Below are positions 35,205 through 42,755 of a stretch of 64,000 bases of DNA, in pieces (within the stretch, counting starts at the first letter, position 1; every line of letters begins with the position of its first letter). The DNA is from Bradyrhizobium sp. AUGA SZCCT0176 (lineage in GTDB: Bacteria > Pseudomonadota > Alphaproteobacteria > Rhizobiales > Xanthobacteraceae). The position numbers and the translations under genes are program-made. The notes below the pieces were generated by a model. That model was not told the origin of the DNA. It did not search any database and worked only from the letters and a program-made list of their open reading frames with translations. The stretch spans positions 1 to 64,000 of the forward strand of contig NZ_JAFCMB010000014.1 in the NCBI RefSeq assembly GCF_018130145.1, read 5' to 3'.

Positions 35205-35356
35205 TTAAGTCGATTTTTACTTTGCCCGGTCAATGTATCGCCAGTCGGTTGTTTAGTCCCGCGTCGCCGACAGCGTCGCCTGAGTCAGAGTAATTGAGTC
35301 ATGGTAGAGTCGCGTCGCGGGGCGTCTGCAAGGGCGCCCCGCACTAAATTTGAGTC
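35205..35356 (+). promoter_or_regulatory. ccrM control region: four GAGTC (GANTC) sites, weak CtrA-like motif
   Basis: GAGTC occurs at 35282-35286, 35296-35300, 35307-35311 and 35352-35356, that is twice in the leader and twice in the first 20 codons. GANTC is the sequence methylated by CcrM, and in Caulobacter the ccrM promoter is regulated by methylation of sites in its leader. About 75 bases upstream a TTAA-gtcgatt-TTTA motif (35205-35219) matches the CtrA consensus TTAA-N7-TTAA in seven of eight bases. Function here is inferred from the family. Confidence 0.65.
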
Positions 35357-36434
35357 CGAAGAGAGTGTTCGTATCGTCGTAGGCGATTGCGTCGCCGAGA
35401 TGTCGAAGCTTCCGGCAGGCTCCGTCGATCTGGTGTTCGCAGATCCGCCGTACAATCTGCAGCTCAAGGGCGATCTCAAGCGTCCCGACGAATCGCATGT
35501 CGATGCCGTCAACAACGACTGGGACAAGTTTTCATCCTTTGCCGCCTATGACGATTTCACCCGCGCCTGGCTGCTCGCCTGCCGCCGCATCATGAAACCG
35601 TCGGCGACGCTGTGGGTGATCGGCTCCTACCACAACATTTTCCGCGTCGGCTCGATCATGCAGGACCTCGGCTTCTGGGTCCTCAACGACATCGTCTGGC
35701 GCAAGACCAATCCGATGCCGAATTTCCGCGGCCGCCGCTTCACCAATGCGCACGAGACCATGATCTGGGCGGCGCGCGACGAAAAAGCCAAGGGTTACAC
35801 CTTCAACTATGAAGCCCTGAAGGCCGCCAACGAGGACGTGCAGGCGCGTTCCGACTGGCTGATTCCGCTTTGCACCGGCGACGAGCGCCTCAAGGGCGAC
35901 GACGGCAAGAAAGTGCATCCGACCCAGAAGCCCGAGGGCCTTTTGGCGCGCGTGCTGCTGTCGTCGTCAAAGCCCGGCGATCTCGTGATCGATCCCTTCA
36001 ACGGCACCGGCACGACAGGCGCCGTGGCAAAACGTCTCGGCCGCCGCTACATCGGCTTCGAGCGCGACAAGACCTATGCGAGCGCGGCCGAAGCCCGCAT
36101 CGCGGCGATCGAACCGCTGCCCGAGGCGACACTGGCGCCGTTCATGACCGCCCGCGACGCGCCCCGCGTGGCGTTCTCCGAACTGATCGAACGCGGCATG
36201 ATCTCGCCCGGCACCAAGCTGGTCGACTCCAAAAAACGCCACGGCGCTTTGGTCCGCGCCGACGGCGCCATCATGCTCGGCGACAAGGTCGGCTCGATCC
36301 ACCGCATCGGTGCGGTGGCCCAGGGCTCCGGCGCCTGCAACGGCTGGACCTTCTGGCACGTCGAGACCAAGAAAGGCCTCAAGCTGATCGACGAGCTGCG
36401 CGCCGAGATCCGCTCCGGAATGGCGGCGGGGTAA
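35301..36434 (+). CDS. ccrM: CcrM-type GANTC adenine DNA methyltransferase
   Basis: A 377-residue beta-class N6-adenine methyltransferase. Catalytic motif IV DPPY is at 48-51 (LVFADPPYNLQL); the SAM-binding motif follows (DLVIDPFNGTGTTGAVAKRLG). The C-terminal 80 residues (RVAFSELIERGMISPGTKL...KVGSIHRIGAVAQGSGACNGWTFWHVE) form the extra domain that is typical of CcrM. The enzyme methylates GANTC late in the cell cycle. The start at 35301 is used although its Shine-Dalgarno is weak; the family normally starts about 20 residues before the VRIVVGDC strand, which agrees. Confidence 0.96.
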   Translation: MVESRRGASARAPRTKFESEESVRIVVGDCVAEMSKLPAGSVDLVFADPPYNLQLKGDLKRPDESHVDAVNNDWDKFSSFAAYDDFTRAWLLACRRIMKPSATLWVIGSYHNIFRVGSIMQDLGFWVLNDIVWRKTNPMPNFRGRRFTNAHETMIWAARDEKAKGYTFNYEALKAANEDVQARSDWLIPLCTGDERLKGDDGKKVHPTQKPEGLLARVLLSSSKPGDLVIDPFNGTGTTGAVAKRLGRRYIGFERDKTYASAAEARIAAIEPLPEATLAPFMTARDAPRVAFSELIERGMISPGTKLVDSKKRHGALVRADGAIMLGDKVGSIHRIGAVAQGSGACNGWTFWHVETKKGLKLIDELRAEIRSGMAAG

Positions 36435-36435
36435 C

Positions 36436-36454
36436 CCGCCGCTGCGGCTTTTTT
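36436..36454 (+). terminator. Weak intrinsic terminator after ccrM
   Basis: A short stem, ccgc-cgct-gcgg (36436-36447), is followed by c and a run of six T. The stem has only four base pairs, so the function is uncertain. Confidence 0.45.
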
Positions 36455-36613
36455 CATCCTGCCTTCAACCTGGCCACGGCGTCGCAGCCTGCGAGATGGC
36501 AGCCCTGTGATTTTCGCAGTCTGCCGCACCTCGTTTCGCCTTGATCCGTAGCTATATTAGTTGCTTCCTTACACCCATACAGGCCGTCATTTTCGGCCGC
36601 AGCGAGCCGTCCG

Positions 36614-36940
36614 ATGCGCTCCCAATCCGATTCATTACTGGTGTTGCCACTGCTGCCGATCTTTCTGATCGGCGTGCCCCCCATGCTGCTATTCACCCTG
36701 CTGGGCTTTCCCGGCTTCGTCATCCTCGGCGTGCTCCTGATCTGCGTCGGCCTGACCGAGCGGCTGGAAGCGAACAGCGATTTCAACCAGCAGATCATCG
36801 TCCACGGCTATGCGCGCCGGTCGGAGCGGATGATTCAGGCGTCGAACTTGCAGTCGGCCATTCGTTTCGCAACCATCATCGACCTGGCGGGTGCGGGATT
36901 GATCGTCGTCGGGCTGGTGGGCTTTATCTACCTCGGCTGA
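36614..36940 (+). CDS. Small multi-pass hypothetical membrane protein
   Basis: A 108-residue protein that I do not recognise. It has a hydrophobic N-terminal segment (LLVLPLLPIFLIGVPPMLLFTLLGF), a second (VILGVLLICVGLTE), a basic/polar loop (NSDFNQQIIVHGYARRSERM) and a C-terminal helix (IIDLAGAGLIVVGLVGFIYLG). The start ATG at 36614 is the only reasonable one. It is between ccrM and the GST gene, all on the plus strand, with gaps of 180 bases or so on both sides. Likely an inner membrane protein. Confidence 0.65.
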   Translation: MRSQSDSLLVLPLLPIFLIGVPPMLLFTLLGFPGFVILGVLLICVGLTERLEANSDFNQQIIVHGYARRSERMIQASNLQSAIRFATIIDLAGAGLIVVGLVGFIYLG

Positions 36941-37121
36941 TCGGCTTCTACCTAAGCTGAGCGGCGCGGTGGGCATCTTTGCCGCGCCGCGCCCTGCCTC
37001 ACGGACTCGTCGGTTGCGCTCCTTCCAAAAATTTGAGCATGGACATGCCGCGCTGCGGTAGGGTCACCCGCGCCCGGCTCGCAACGCTGGCAGGCAAGAA
37101 GCAAAAGGGAGTTTTCCAAAA

Positions 37122-37814
37122 ATGCTCAAATTCTATTTCAACGGTTCGCCCAACCCGACCAAAGTCGCGCTCTTCCTCGAGGAATTGGGTCAGCCATTCG
37201 AGCCGGTCGCGGTCGACACGCGCAAGGGCGATCAGTTCAAGCCGGAATTTTTGAAGATCAATCCCAACGCCAAGGTGCCGGCGATCGACGACGACGGCGT
37301 GCTCGTGTTCGACAGCAACGCCATCCTGCTCTACCTCGCCGAGAAGACCGGTAAATTCCTGCCATCGAACACGCCGCAGAACCGCGCGCAGCTGCTCTCA
37401 TGGCTGATGTTCGTCGCGACCGGCATCGGGCCCTATTCGGGCCAGGCGGTGCACTTCAAGCACTTTGCGCCGAAGGACCAGAACCACGACTATGCCCATA
37501 ACCGCTACCAGTTCGAGGCGCAGCGCCACTACGCCGTGCTGAACGATCACCTCGCCGGCAAGAAGTATATGGTCGGCGACACCTACACCGTTGCAGACAT
37601 GGCGCTGTGGGGCTGGGCGCGGATGGCCGCCTTCGTGATGAACGACGAAGCCGCCGCGAAATACGCCAACGTCAAGCGGCTGGTCGACGAGATATCGGCG
37701 CGTCCCGCGGCGGCCAAGGCGATCGCGCTGAAAGACAAGTTCACCTTCAAGGCCGAGATGGACGACGAGGCGCGCGGCAACATGTTCAAGCACCTCTCTA
37801 CCAAGGCGGCCTGA
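37122..37814 (+). CDS. Glutathione S-transferase
   Basis: A 230-residue protein with an N-terminal thioredoxin-like domain (MLKFYFNGSPNPTKVALFLEELG) and the glutathione-binding loop KVPAIDDDGVLVFDSNAILLYLAEKTG. The C-terminal helical domain starts near residue 85. In this group the catalytic residue near the N-terminus is a Ser or an Asn of the SPNPTK segment. It could conjugate or reduce a xenobiotic; substrate unknown. A Shine-Dalgarno AAGGGA precedes the ATG. A strong intrinsic terminator lies 21 bases after the stop. Confidence 0.88.
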   Translation: MLKFYFNGSPNPTKVALFLEELGQPFEPVAVDTRKGDQFKPEFLKINPNAKVPAIDDDGVLVFDSNAILLYLAEKTGKFLPSNTPQNRAQLLSWLMFVATGIGPYSGQAVHFKHFAPKDQNHDYAHNRYQFEAQRHYAVLNDHLAGKKYMVGDTYTVADMALWGWARMAAFVMNDEAAAKYANVKRLVDEISARPAAAKAIALKDKFTFKAEMDDEARGNMFKHLSTKAA

Positions 37815-37835
37815 TCCGCAAAAACTGGCCAAAGC

Positions 37836-37864
37836 AAAACGGCGCCCTTCGCGGGCGCCGTTTT
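37836..37864 (+). terminator. Intrinsic terminator after the GST gene
   Basis: A perfect 12-bp stem aaaacggcgccc (37836-37847) / gggcgccgtttt (37853-37864) with a five-base loop, ending in TTTT. The A-run on the other side also allows termination on the minus strand, where ridA transcription ends. Confidence 0.9.
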
Positions 37865-37885
37865 CATTTCATGCGCAGTTCTTGT

Positions 37886-37935
37886 TTGACGCGTTTTCTT
37901 CACGCGAACCGGTATCCACTTCGCTCGAAAACGCT
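37886..37935. repeat. Family E repeat (copy 4)
   Basis: Starts ttgacgcgttttcttcacgc and ends ttcgctcgaaaacgct, the inverse complement of the copies at 13041 and 28635. It ends next to the ridA stop codon (tta at 37936-37938). Confidence 0.85.
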
Positions 37936-38337
37936 TTAGTCGATCGCCGCCACCACCTCGATCTCGATCAGCCAGCCCGGCCGCGCCAGGCGGCTGACCA
38001 CCACCAGGGTGCTCGCAGGCGGCTTGTCCTTGTTCAGGTAGCGGTCGCGTATCGCCCGCATTTTCGGCAGGTCGTCCTGGCTTACCTCGGCGACGAGATA
38101 GGTGTTCAGCTTGACGATGTCGGCCGTGGTGGCACCGGCCGCTTCCAGCGCGAGTGTGAGGTTCTTGAACACCTGCTCGACCTGAGCCTCGAAATTGCCC
38201 TCGCCGACCATCTTGCCGGACGCGTCGGCCGCGACCTGACCCGCCACATAGACCAGCGTGCCCTTGTTGACCTTGGCGATGTGCGAATAGCCCGTCGGCG
38301 GCGGCAGCGTCGCCGGGCTGAAGATTTCCTTGCTCAT
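37936..38337 (-). CDS. RidA family protein
   Basis: A 133-residue trimeric YjgF/Rid-type protein, which in the family hydrolyses reactive enamine and imine intermediates from amino acid metabolism. Typical pieces are LVYVAGQVAADASGKMVGEGNFEAQ, KNLTLALEAAGATTADIVKLNTYL and the C-terminal PASTLVVVSRLARPGWLIEIEVVA, which carries the conserved Arg and Glu of the family. It starts ATG at 38337 and is followed by the family E repeat. The DUF1127 gene lies 15 bases upstream on the same strand. Confidence 0.92.
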   Translation of the reverse strand: MSKEIFSPATLPPPTGYSHIAKVNKGTLVYVAGQVAADASGKMVGEGNFEAQVEQVFKNLTLALEAAGATTADIVKLNTYLVAEVSQDDLPKMRAIRDRYLNKDKPPASTLVVVSRLARPGWLIEIEVVAAID

Positions 38338-38352
38338 ATCGATCTCCCTTTT

Positions 38353-38538
38353 TTATTTCCGCCAGAACGGCTTGCCGATCTCGCCGCCCAGCTCGGGCCG
38401 GCAGAGTCCGATATCCTCTAATTCGCGCGCGCTCATGACAGAGAGTTGACGCCGGGAACGGCGGCGCTCCCGCCAGACCCGGACGAGAGCGATGATAGCC
38501 GCGATGACCGCGCGCGTCGAACGCAGGCTTGTTCGCAC
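38353..38538 (-). CDS. DUF1127 domain small protein
   Basis: About 61 residues, with the DUF1127-type ending RAVIAAIIALVRVWRERRRSR and SVMSARELEDIGLCRPELGGEIGKPFWRK, a short basic protein in which LEDIG(L) is conserved. These proteins are common in alphaproteobacteria; some affect phosphate or carbon metabolism, RNA turnover or stress. The start is uncertain: the GTG at 38538 is the nearest to the conserved region, but an ATG at 38658 is also in frame. It lies upstream of ridA. Confidence 0.7.
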   Translation of the reverse strand: MRTSLRSTRAVIAAIIALVRVWRERRRSRRQLSVMSARELEDIGLCRPELGGEIGKPFWRK

Positions 38539-38584
38539 GTGGCGTTGTTGATGCCGGTCGCCGGCGCAAACGCTGCTCAACGCG

Positions 38585-39007
38585 TCAGCTCGCAAGCTTC
38601 CGCTCCTGCGGAAACGGCCCGAGCACGCGCTCGCACAGGGCCGAGTCGTTGTACTCACGGATTTCGCGAATCTTGCCGTTCTCGATCCGGTAGATCAGGC
38701 AATAATGATTGTCGTAGCGCTCGCCGGCGTGGGTCACCATGTCGCCCCGCGCTTCCACCGCGACCCATTCATCGTCGGCGATGATCCGGAACGGAACGGT
38801 GCGGCGATGCTTCAACAGGGAAGAGACATAGCCGTGGAGGTCACGGAGCACGGATTCCTTGCCGTGAAAGGTCTGCGACCACGAGTACTGGCCCGTGACA
38901 GTCATGGTGACGTCGTCGGCCAGGGCATCGGCGAACGAAGTCCGATCGCCGGCGGCAACGCCGGCGAAAATTGTCTCCATCAATTTCTTGTTGTCGGCGG
39001 CGCTCAT
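38585..39007 (-). CDS. Nuclear transport factor 2/SnoaL-like protein
   Basis: A 140-residue cone-shaped fold protein. It opens NKKLMETIFAGVAAGDRTSFADALADDVTMTV and has the usual middle WSQTFHGKESVLRDLHGYV and the C-terminal YDNHYCLIYRIENGKIREIREYNDS. This family includes ketosteroid isomerase-like enzymes and ligand-binding proteins; a role is not visible. It is divergent to the LysR gene with 91 bases between, and a 20-bp perfect palindrome lies 16 bases before its ATG, so it is likely the LysR target. Confidence 0.83.
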   Translation of the reverse strand: MSAADNKKLMETIFAGVAAGDRTSFADALADDVTMTVTGQYSWSQTFHGKESVLRDLHGYVSSLLKHRRTVPFRIIADDEWVAVEARGDMVTHAGERYDNHYCLIYRIENGKIREIREYNDSALCERVLGPFPQERKLAS

Positions 39008-39022
39008 GGGCGGCTTCTCCTT

Positions 39023-39042
39023 TGATCTGATGTTTCAGATCA
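39023..39042. promoter_or_regulatory. Palindrome 1 in the NTF2-LysR divergent promoter
   Basis: TGATCTGA-tgtt-TCAGATCA, a perfect inverted repeat with 8-base arms, 16 bases before the NTF2-like ATG (39007). It fits a LysR-type binding site (T-N11-A core within it). Confidence 0.7.
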
Positions 39043-39076
39043 TCGCGCGCAGAGCCACATTCTTCCAATCGATAGA

Positions 39077-39093
39077 GAATATGATATATATTC
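39077..39093. promoter_or_regulatory. Palindrome 2 in the NTF2-LysR divergent promoter
   Basis: GAATAT-gatat-ATATTC, 6-base arms, ending five bases before the LysR ATG at 39099. It overlaps the place where a ribosome-binding site would be, which suits autorepression. Confidence 0.6.
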
Positions 39094-39098
39094 GTCTC

Positions 39099-40022
39099 AT
39101 GAATTTGAATTCGCTTGACCTCAATCTATTGGTGGCGCTCGACGCGCTGCTGCTTGAAGGCAATGTCAGCCGGGCCGCGATGCGGATCGGGCTGTCGCAG
39201 CCGGCCACCAGCCACGCGCTGCAGCGGCTGCGCGATCTGATCGGCGATCCCTTGCTGGTGCGGAACGGCGCCCGCATGGAGCTGACGCCGCGCGCGCTGG
39301 CGTTGCGCGGCCCGCTGGCGCAGGCGCTCGACCAGGTGCGCTCCCTGTTCATATCGGACGATTTCGACGCCGCGCGGAGCGAACGGCATTTTCGCCTGAT
39401 GATGCCGGATCTCGCGGTCGAGCTGCTGATGCCGCCGCTGATGGAGAAGATCACCGGACTGGCGCCGAACGTCCGCATCGACGTGGTGCCGTGGCGGAGC
39501 TCTGCAATCTTAACCGCCGAATTCGCCCGCACCCTCGATCTCGTGATCTCGATCGGCGACGCCTTCCGCGGCTTTCACCGCCAGCGCCTTTACACCGACA
39601 GCGATGCGCTGGCGGTGCGCCGCGGCCATCCCGCCGCCGCCAAACTGAAAAAGCGCGACAGCTTCCTCAGCGCGCGGCATGTCGCCGTTGTCATCCGTGG
39701 CCAGAGCGAGGATCTGATCGACGTCTGGCTGCGGCCCAAGGGCATCGAACGCAAGATCGCGCTGGTCGTGCCCGGCTATATCGAGGCGCTGCACGTCACC
39801 GCGCGCACGGATCTGGTGGCCTTCGTGCCGCGCCGCCTGATCGGCGCTTTGTCCAGGCAATTGTCGCTCGTAACCATCACCCCGCCGTTCGATCCCGGGA
39901 TCGACGAGCAGTTCATGTTCTACCCGACCCGCGCCCAGATGGACCCCGGCTCGATCTGGCTGCGCAACATCATGCTCGGCATCGGCCGCGAGATGGAGCG
40001 GGAGAAAAAGAAGGCGGCGTAG
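39099..40022 (+). CDS. LysR family transcriptional regulator
   Basis: A 307-residue regulator with the N-terminal helix-turn-helix LEGNVSRAAMRIGLSQPATSHALQRLRDLIGDPLLVRNG (residues about 20-57) and a C-terminal substrate-binding domain (from 90). The opening MNLNSLDLNLLVALDALL is usual for LysR proteins of the NodD/SyrM branch. An ATG six codons upstream (39081) is in frame but lies within the AT-rich palindrome; 39099 is preferred. It is divergent from the NTF2-like gene, which is a likely target. The inducer is unknown. A family A repeat follows 15 bases after the stop. Confidence 0.9.
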   Translation: MNLNSLDLNLLVALDALLLEGNVSRAAMRIGLSQPATSHALQRLRDLIGDPLLVRNGARMELTPRALALRGPLAQALDQVRSLFISDDFDAARSERHFRLMMPDLAVELLMPPLMEKITGLAPNVRIDVVPWRSSAILTAEFARTLDLVISIGDAFRGFHRQRLYTDSDALAVRRGHPAAAKLKKRDSFLSARHVAVVIRGQSEDLIDVWLRPKGIERKIALVVPGYIEALHVTARTDLVAFVPRRLIGALSRQLSLVTITPPFDPGIDEQFMFYPTRAQMDPGSIWLRNIMLGIGREMEREKKKAA

Positions 40023-40037
40023 GGGCACCCCTCGCGG

Positions 40038-40151
40038 TCGTCCCGGCGAACGTCGGGACCCATCCGCCGCGGCCTTTGTTGAGGAAGGCAACTGCCAGTG
40101 TGCCTTAATGATAGGACGCGGCGTATGGGTCCCGGCTCAAGGCCGGGACGA
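40038..40151. repeat. Family A palindromic repeat (copy 2)
   Basis: tcgtcccggcgaacgtcggg at the left and tgggtcccggctcaaggccg...gacga at the right, as in 7564-7684. It fills the space between the LysR gene and the convergent GST gene. Confidence 0.85.
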
Positions 40152-40158
40152 CGAAAAT

Positions 40159-40779
40159 TCACACCTTCTCTTCCGCCACCGCCTTCTGCACGGCGGGCCG
40201 GTCCTTCATGCGCTTGAAATGGTCGGCGACCTTCGGCAGCGTCGCCATGTCGACGCCGTCGCCTTCCAGCCATCCCGTCAGCGTGAACAGATAGGGGTCG
40301 CAGATCGTGTAGGTCTCGCCCATCATCCATGGGCCCTTGAGCATCTTCTGCTCGAGCAGCGCAAAGACCGCGCCCATGCTTTTCGGAAGCGTCTTCTTCA
40401 TGTCCGCAAAGGAGGATTCTTCCGTGGCCCAACGGTAGCCACGCCCCTTATGGGAATGCGCCACGTGTACCGTCGAAGACAAATAGCTGTTGATGGCCTG
40501 CACCTGCGCGAACGCAAAGGGATCATCGAGCGGCGCCAACTTCGCCTTTGGAAAACTCTGCGCGATGTAGGCCAGCATCGCCACGTTCTCGGTCAGGACG
40601 CCGCGATCGGTGACCAGCGCCGGCACGCGGCCTTTCGGATTGATCGCCAAATATTCCGGACTTTGCTGCTGGTTGGTCTTGAAGTCGATCCGCTCGGCGG
40701 TGTAGTCGGCGCCGGCTTCCGCCAGCGCGATGTGGGTGGCGAGCGCGCAGGTGCCGGGGGCAAAATAGAGCTTGAGCAT
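40159..40779 (-). CDS. Glutathione S-transferase (beta-like)
   Basis: A 206-residue GST. The N-terminal MLKLYFAPGTCALATHIALAEAG carries Cys10 in the position of the catalytic Cys of bacterial beta-class GSTs (APGTCSLA pattern). The glutathione contact loop is KGRVPALVTDRGVLTENVAMLAYIA. The C-terminal helix bundle contains KGPWMMGETYTICDPYLFTLTGW. Start ATG at 40779 with AGGA six to nine bases upstream. Cytoplasmic detoxification enzyme; substrate unknown. Confidence 0.88.
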   Translation of the reverse strand: MLKLYFAPGTCALATHIALAEAGADYTAERIDFKTNQQQSPEYLAINPKGRVPALVTDRGVLTENVAMLAYIAQSFPKAKLAPLDDPFAFAQVQAINSYLSSTVHVAHSHKGRGYRWATEESSFADMKKTLPKSMGAVFALLEQKMLKGPWMMGETYTICDPYLFTLTGWLEGDGVDMATLPKVADHFKRMKDRPAVQKAVAEEKV

Positions 40780-40857
40780 GTTGATCCTCACGGGTGATGC
40801 CTCAGGTTAGCGGCGCATTGCTGCGCCGTCTATCCCAGGCGAACCCTGAAGTGGCAC

Positions 40858-41334
40858 TCACGCCGCGCGGGGCTGCAACTTGCCGTCGATGTAGACGCTG
40901 ACGATGGTGTCGTCGGCGGGATAAAACTCGGGCGCCACCGCCTGGATCTGAGCCTGGATGCACTTCCACGCGCCGTTCTCGAACAGGTAGGTGTCGGTGT
41001 ATATGGTCATCCCGGTCACTTCGTTGCCGTCGCGCCGCCGGATCGCCTTGTTGGTCGAGCGCACCAGCGCGACATCGCCGATGACGGTGATGAGTTCGTC
41101 GCGGACATCCCAGTAGGGGATCAGTTTCGGATCGAAGGCGGTCGCCCAGTATTTCAGATAGGTCGCGCGATCCCAGCGCTGTCCGGTCGGCCAGATGCTG
41201 ATGAAGGCAGGGTGCAGGATGGCGTCGTGCGAGGCCACGTCGTTGGTGATGAAATTATGGATGAAGCGGGCGTTCAACGCGCGCAATTCTTCCATCGTCT
41301 CGGCGGATTGATGGTCACGTTTTGCCAATTGCAT
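40858..41334 (-). CDS. SnoaL/NTF2-like protein
   Basis: A 158-residue NTF2-like protein. It opens LAKRDHQSAETMEELRALNARFIHNFITNDVASHDAILHP and keeps the family pattern TYLKYWATAFDP, VALVRSTNKAIRRRDGNE and TYLFENGAWKCIQAQIQAVAPE. The last matches proteins that bind small ligands; many are stress related. The ligand is not known. It follows the XRE gene on the same strand with 21 bases between, so the two are probably co-transcribed. Confidence 0.82.
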   Translation of the reverse strand: MQLAKRDHQSAETMEELRALNARFIHNFITNDVASHDAILHPAFISIWPTGQRWDRATYLKYWATAFDPKLIPYWDVRDELITVIGDVALVRSTNKAIRRRDGNEVTGMTIYTDTYLFENGAWKCIQAQIQAVAPEFYPADDTIVSVYIDGKLQPRAA

Positions 41335-41355
41335 TTTTCATCTCCTCAATTTTTG

Positions 41356-42180
41356 TCAAAGCGCCATCCGGCGCGCCATCTCTGCGGTGGCATCGTCTGC
41401 CGGAAAAAAGCATTCGATCTTGATCTGTTGCAGCGCCGCGTCCGTCGGCATTGCTAGCGTCGTAAAGGTGGAAAAGAACGCGAGCCGTAAATCACCTTTG
41501 GCGAGTTGCATGATCATGACGGGCGAGCTGGCGTGGGAATGGCGGGGAAGCCGCCATTCGGCCGGCAGCCCGGGATAGGCCATGATCTCGTCGAACAGGC
41601 GCGCGGCCGCCCGGCTGCCCTGTGCGACGTCACGGTGCAGGATCTGGATCATCTGGCCGGCGAACTCTTCCCAGTTCACGATGAACTGCCGCAGGCCTTT
41701 GGGATGGAAAACGACGTGCATGGCGTTGTCGGCAATGCCGGCTTCCATCCGGTAGGAATCACGAAACGGCTTGAGCAGGCGGGCGGACCCTCGGTTGCGC
41801 ATCCGAACGTCCCAGTGTCCGTCGACCACGATCCCCGGATACGGCTCCTGCTGCCGCAGCATGAAATCGAGCGCCTGCTGCACTGGCTGCAGATTGTCCG
41901 CCGCCAGCCCCTTGTCGCTATAGGGCGGCACGAAGCCCGCCGCGACGTGCAAGGCATTGCGCTCCTCGAGCGGCAGATCGAGCGCGCTGCCGAGCAGTTG
42001 CACCATCTCGCGGCTCGGCTGCGACCGGCCGGTTTCCAGAAAGCACAAATGCCGCGCCGATACGTTGGCGTCACTTGCCAGTTCGATCTGGGTTAGTCTG
42101 CGCACGCTGCGCCAATGCTTCAGCAGACTGCTGAAGTGCCCGGCCGCGGCATCCTGCAAATTTTGTTTTGGTATGCCCAT
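41356..42180 (-). CDS. XRE-family regulator with MmyB-like ligand domain
   Basis: A 274-residue protein. The helix-turn-helix is LLKHWRSVRRLTQIELASDANVSARHLCFLETGRSQPSREMVQLLG (residues about 20-65). The rest resembles the MmyB-like ligand-binding domain of actinobacterial and rhizobial regulators (NALHVAAGFVPPYS, MRNRGSARLLKPF, MHVVFHPKGLRQFIVNW, LPRHSHASSPVMIMQLAKGDL). The ATG at 42180 has no strong Shine-Dalgarno. The neighbour downstream is a SnoaL-like gene and the divergent gene at 42291 also encodes a SnoaL-like protein, so both could be its targets. Confidence 0.85.
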   Translation of the reverse strand: MGIPKQNLQDAAAGHFSSLLKHWRSVRRLTQIELASDANVSARHLCFLETGRSQPSREMVQLLGSALDLPLEERNALHVAAGFVPPYSDKGLAADNLQPVQQALDFMLRQQEPYPGIVVDGHWDVRMRNRGSARLLKPFRDSYRMEAGIADNAMHVVFHPKGLRQFIVNWEEFAGQMIQILHRDVAQGSRAAARLFDEIMAYPGLPAEWRLPRHSHASSPVMIMQLAKGDLRLAFFSTFTTLAMPTDAALQQIKIECFFPADDATAEMARRMAL

Positions 42181-42290
42181 GTGCCGCAATCTAGACCATC
42201 ACGTCAGAACGGCAATTACCTCGGATGTAAGTGACAAGCCGCGAACTGCTTGCAAGACTTGGCGTCCGTTCAATCGTGCGGGGAGTATTC

Positions 42291-42665
42291 ATGGACGGCA
42301 GCGCAATCACAAAAATCGTGACGCAGTACATGGCGGCATGGAACGAGCCGGAGGCTGCAGCCCGGCAAGCGCTGCTCGCGCAATGCTGGAGTGACGTCGG
42401 CGTCTATCTCGATCCCAGGGCCTCGCTGACGGGGCGGAACGAACTCGCCCGCCACATCGCTGCGACACAGGCCTCACGGCCCGGCGCGCGGCTCGAGTTC
42501 ATGAGCGGCATCGACGCGCACCACAACGTGGTCCGCTTCCTCTGGCGCCTGGTGCGCGCGGACGGCAGCTGCGGCGACATCTCGATCGATTTTGGCGAGC
42601 TCGGCCCCGACGGCCGGCTGGTCAGGATCATCGGCTTCTTCGGCGCTCCGCCCGCACCGCCGTAA
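42291..42665 (+). CDS. Nuclear transport factor 2-like protein
   Basis: A 124-residue SnoaL/NTF2-like protein. It begins MDGSAITKIVTQYMAAWNEPEAAARQALLAQCW, has YLDPRASLTGRNELARHIAATQASRPG in the middle and FLWRLVRADGSCGDISIDFGELGPDGRLVRIIGFF at the end, where family members place their hydrophobic pocket. The start is ATG at 42291 with GGGGAG upstream; a longer frame lies in the spacer. It is divergent from the XRE regulator, 110 bases away, and 90 bases upstream of the FAD monooxygenase gene. Confidence 0.83.
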   Translation: MDGSAITKIVTQYMAAWNEPEAAARQALLAQCWSDVGVYLDPRASLTGRNELARHIAATQASRPGARLEFMSGIDAHHNVVRFLWRLVRADGSCGDISIDFGELGPDGRLVRIIGFFGAPPAPP

Positions 42666-42755
42666 ACGTTGGGGACGGGATACTGGCCGGGCTTTCGCAG
42701 TTGCCCCCTGCCGCCCCTCATGTCATGACGCCCCGGAGGTAACAGAGGCGTAGAC

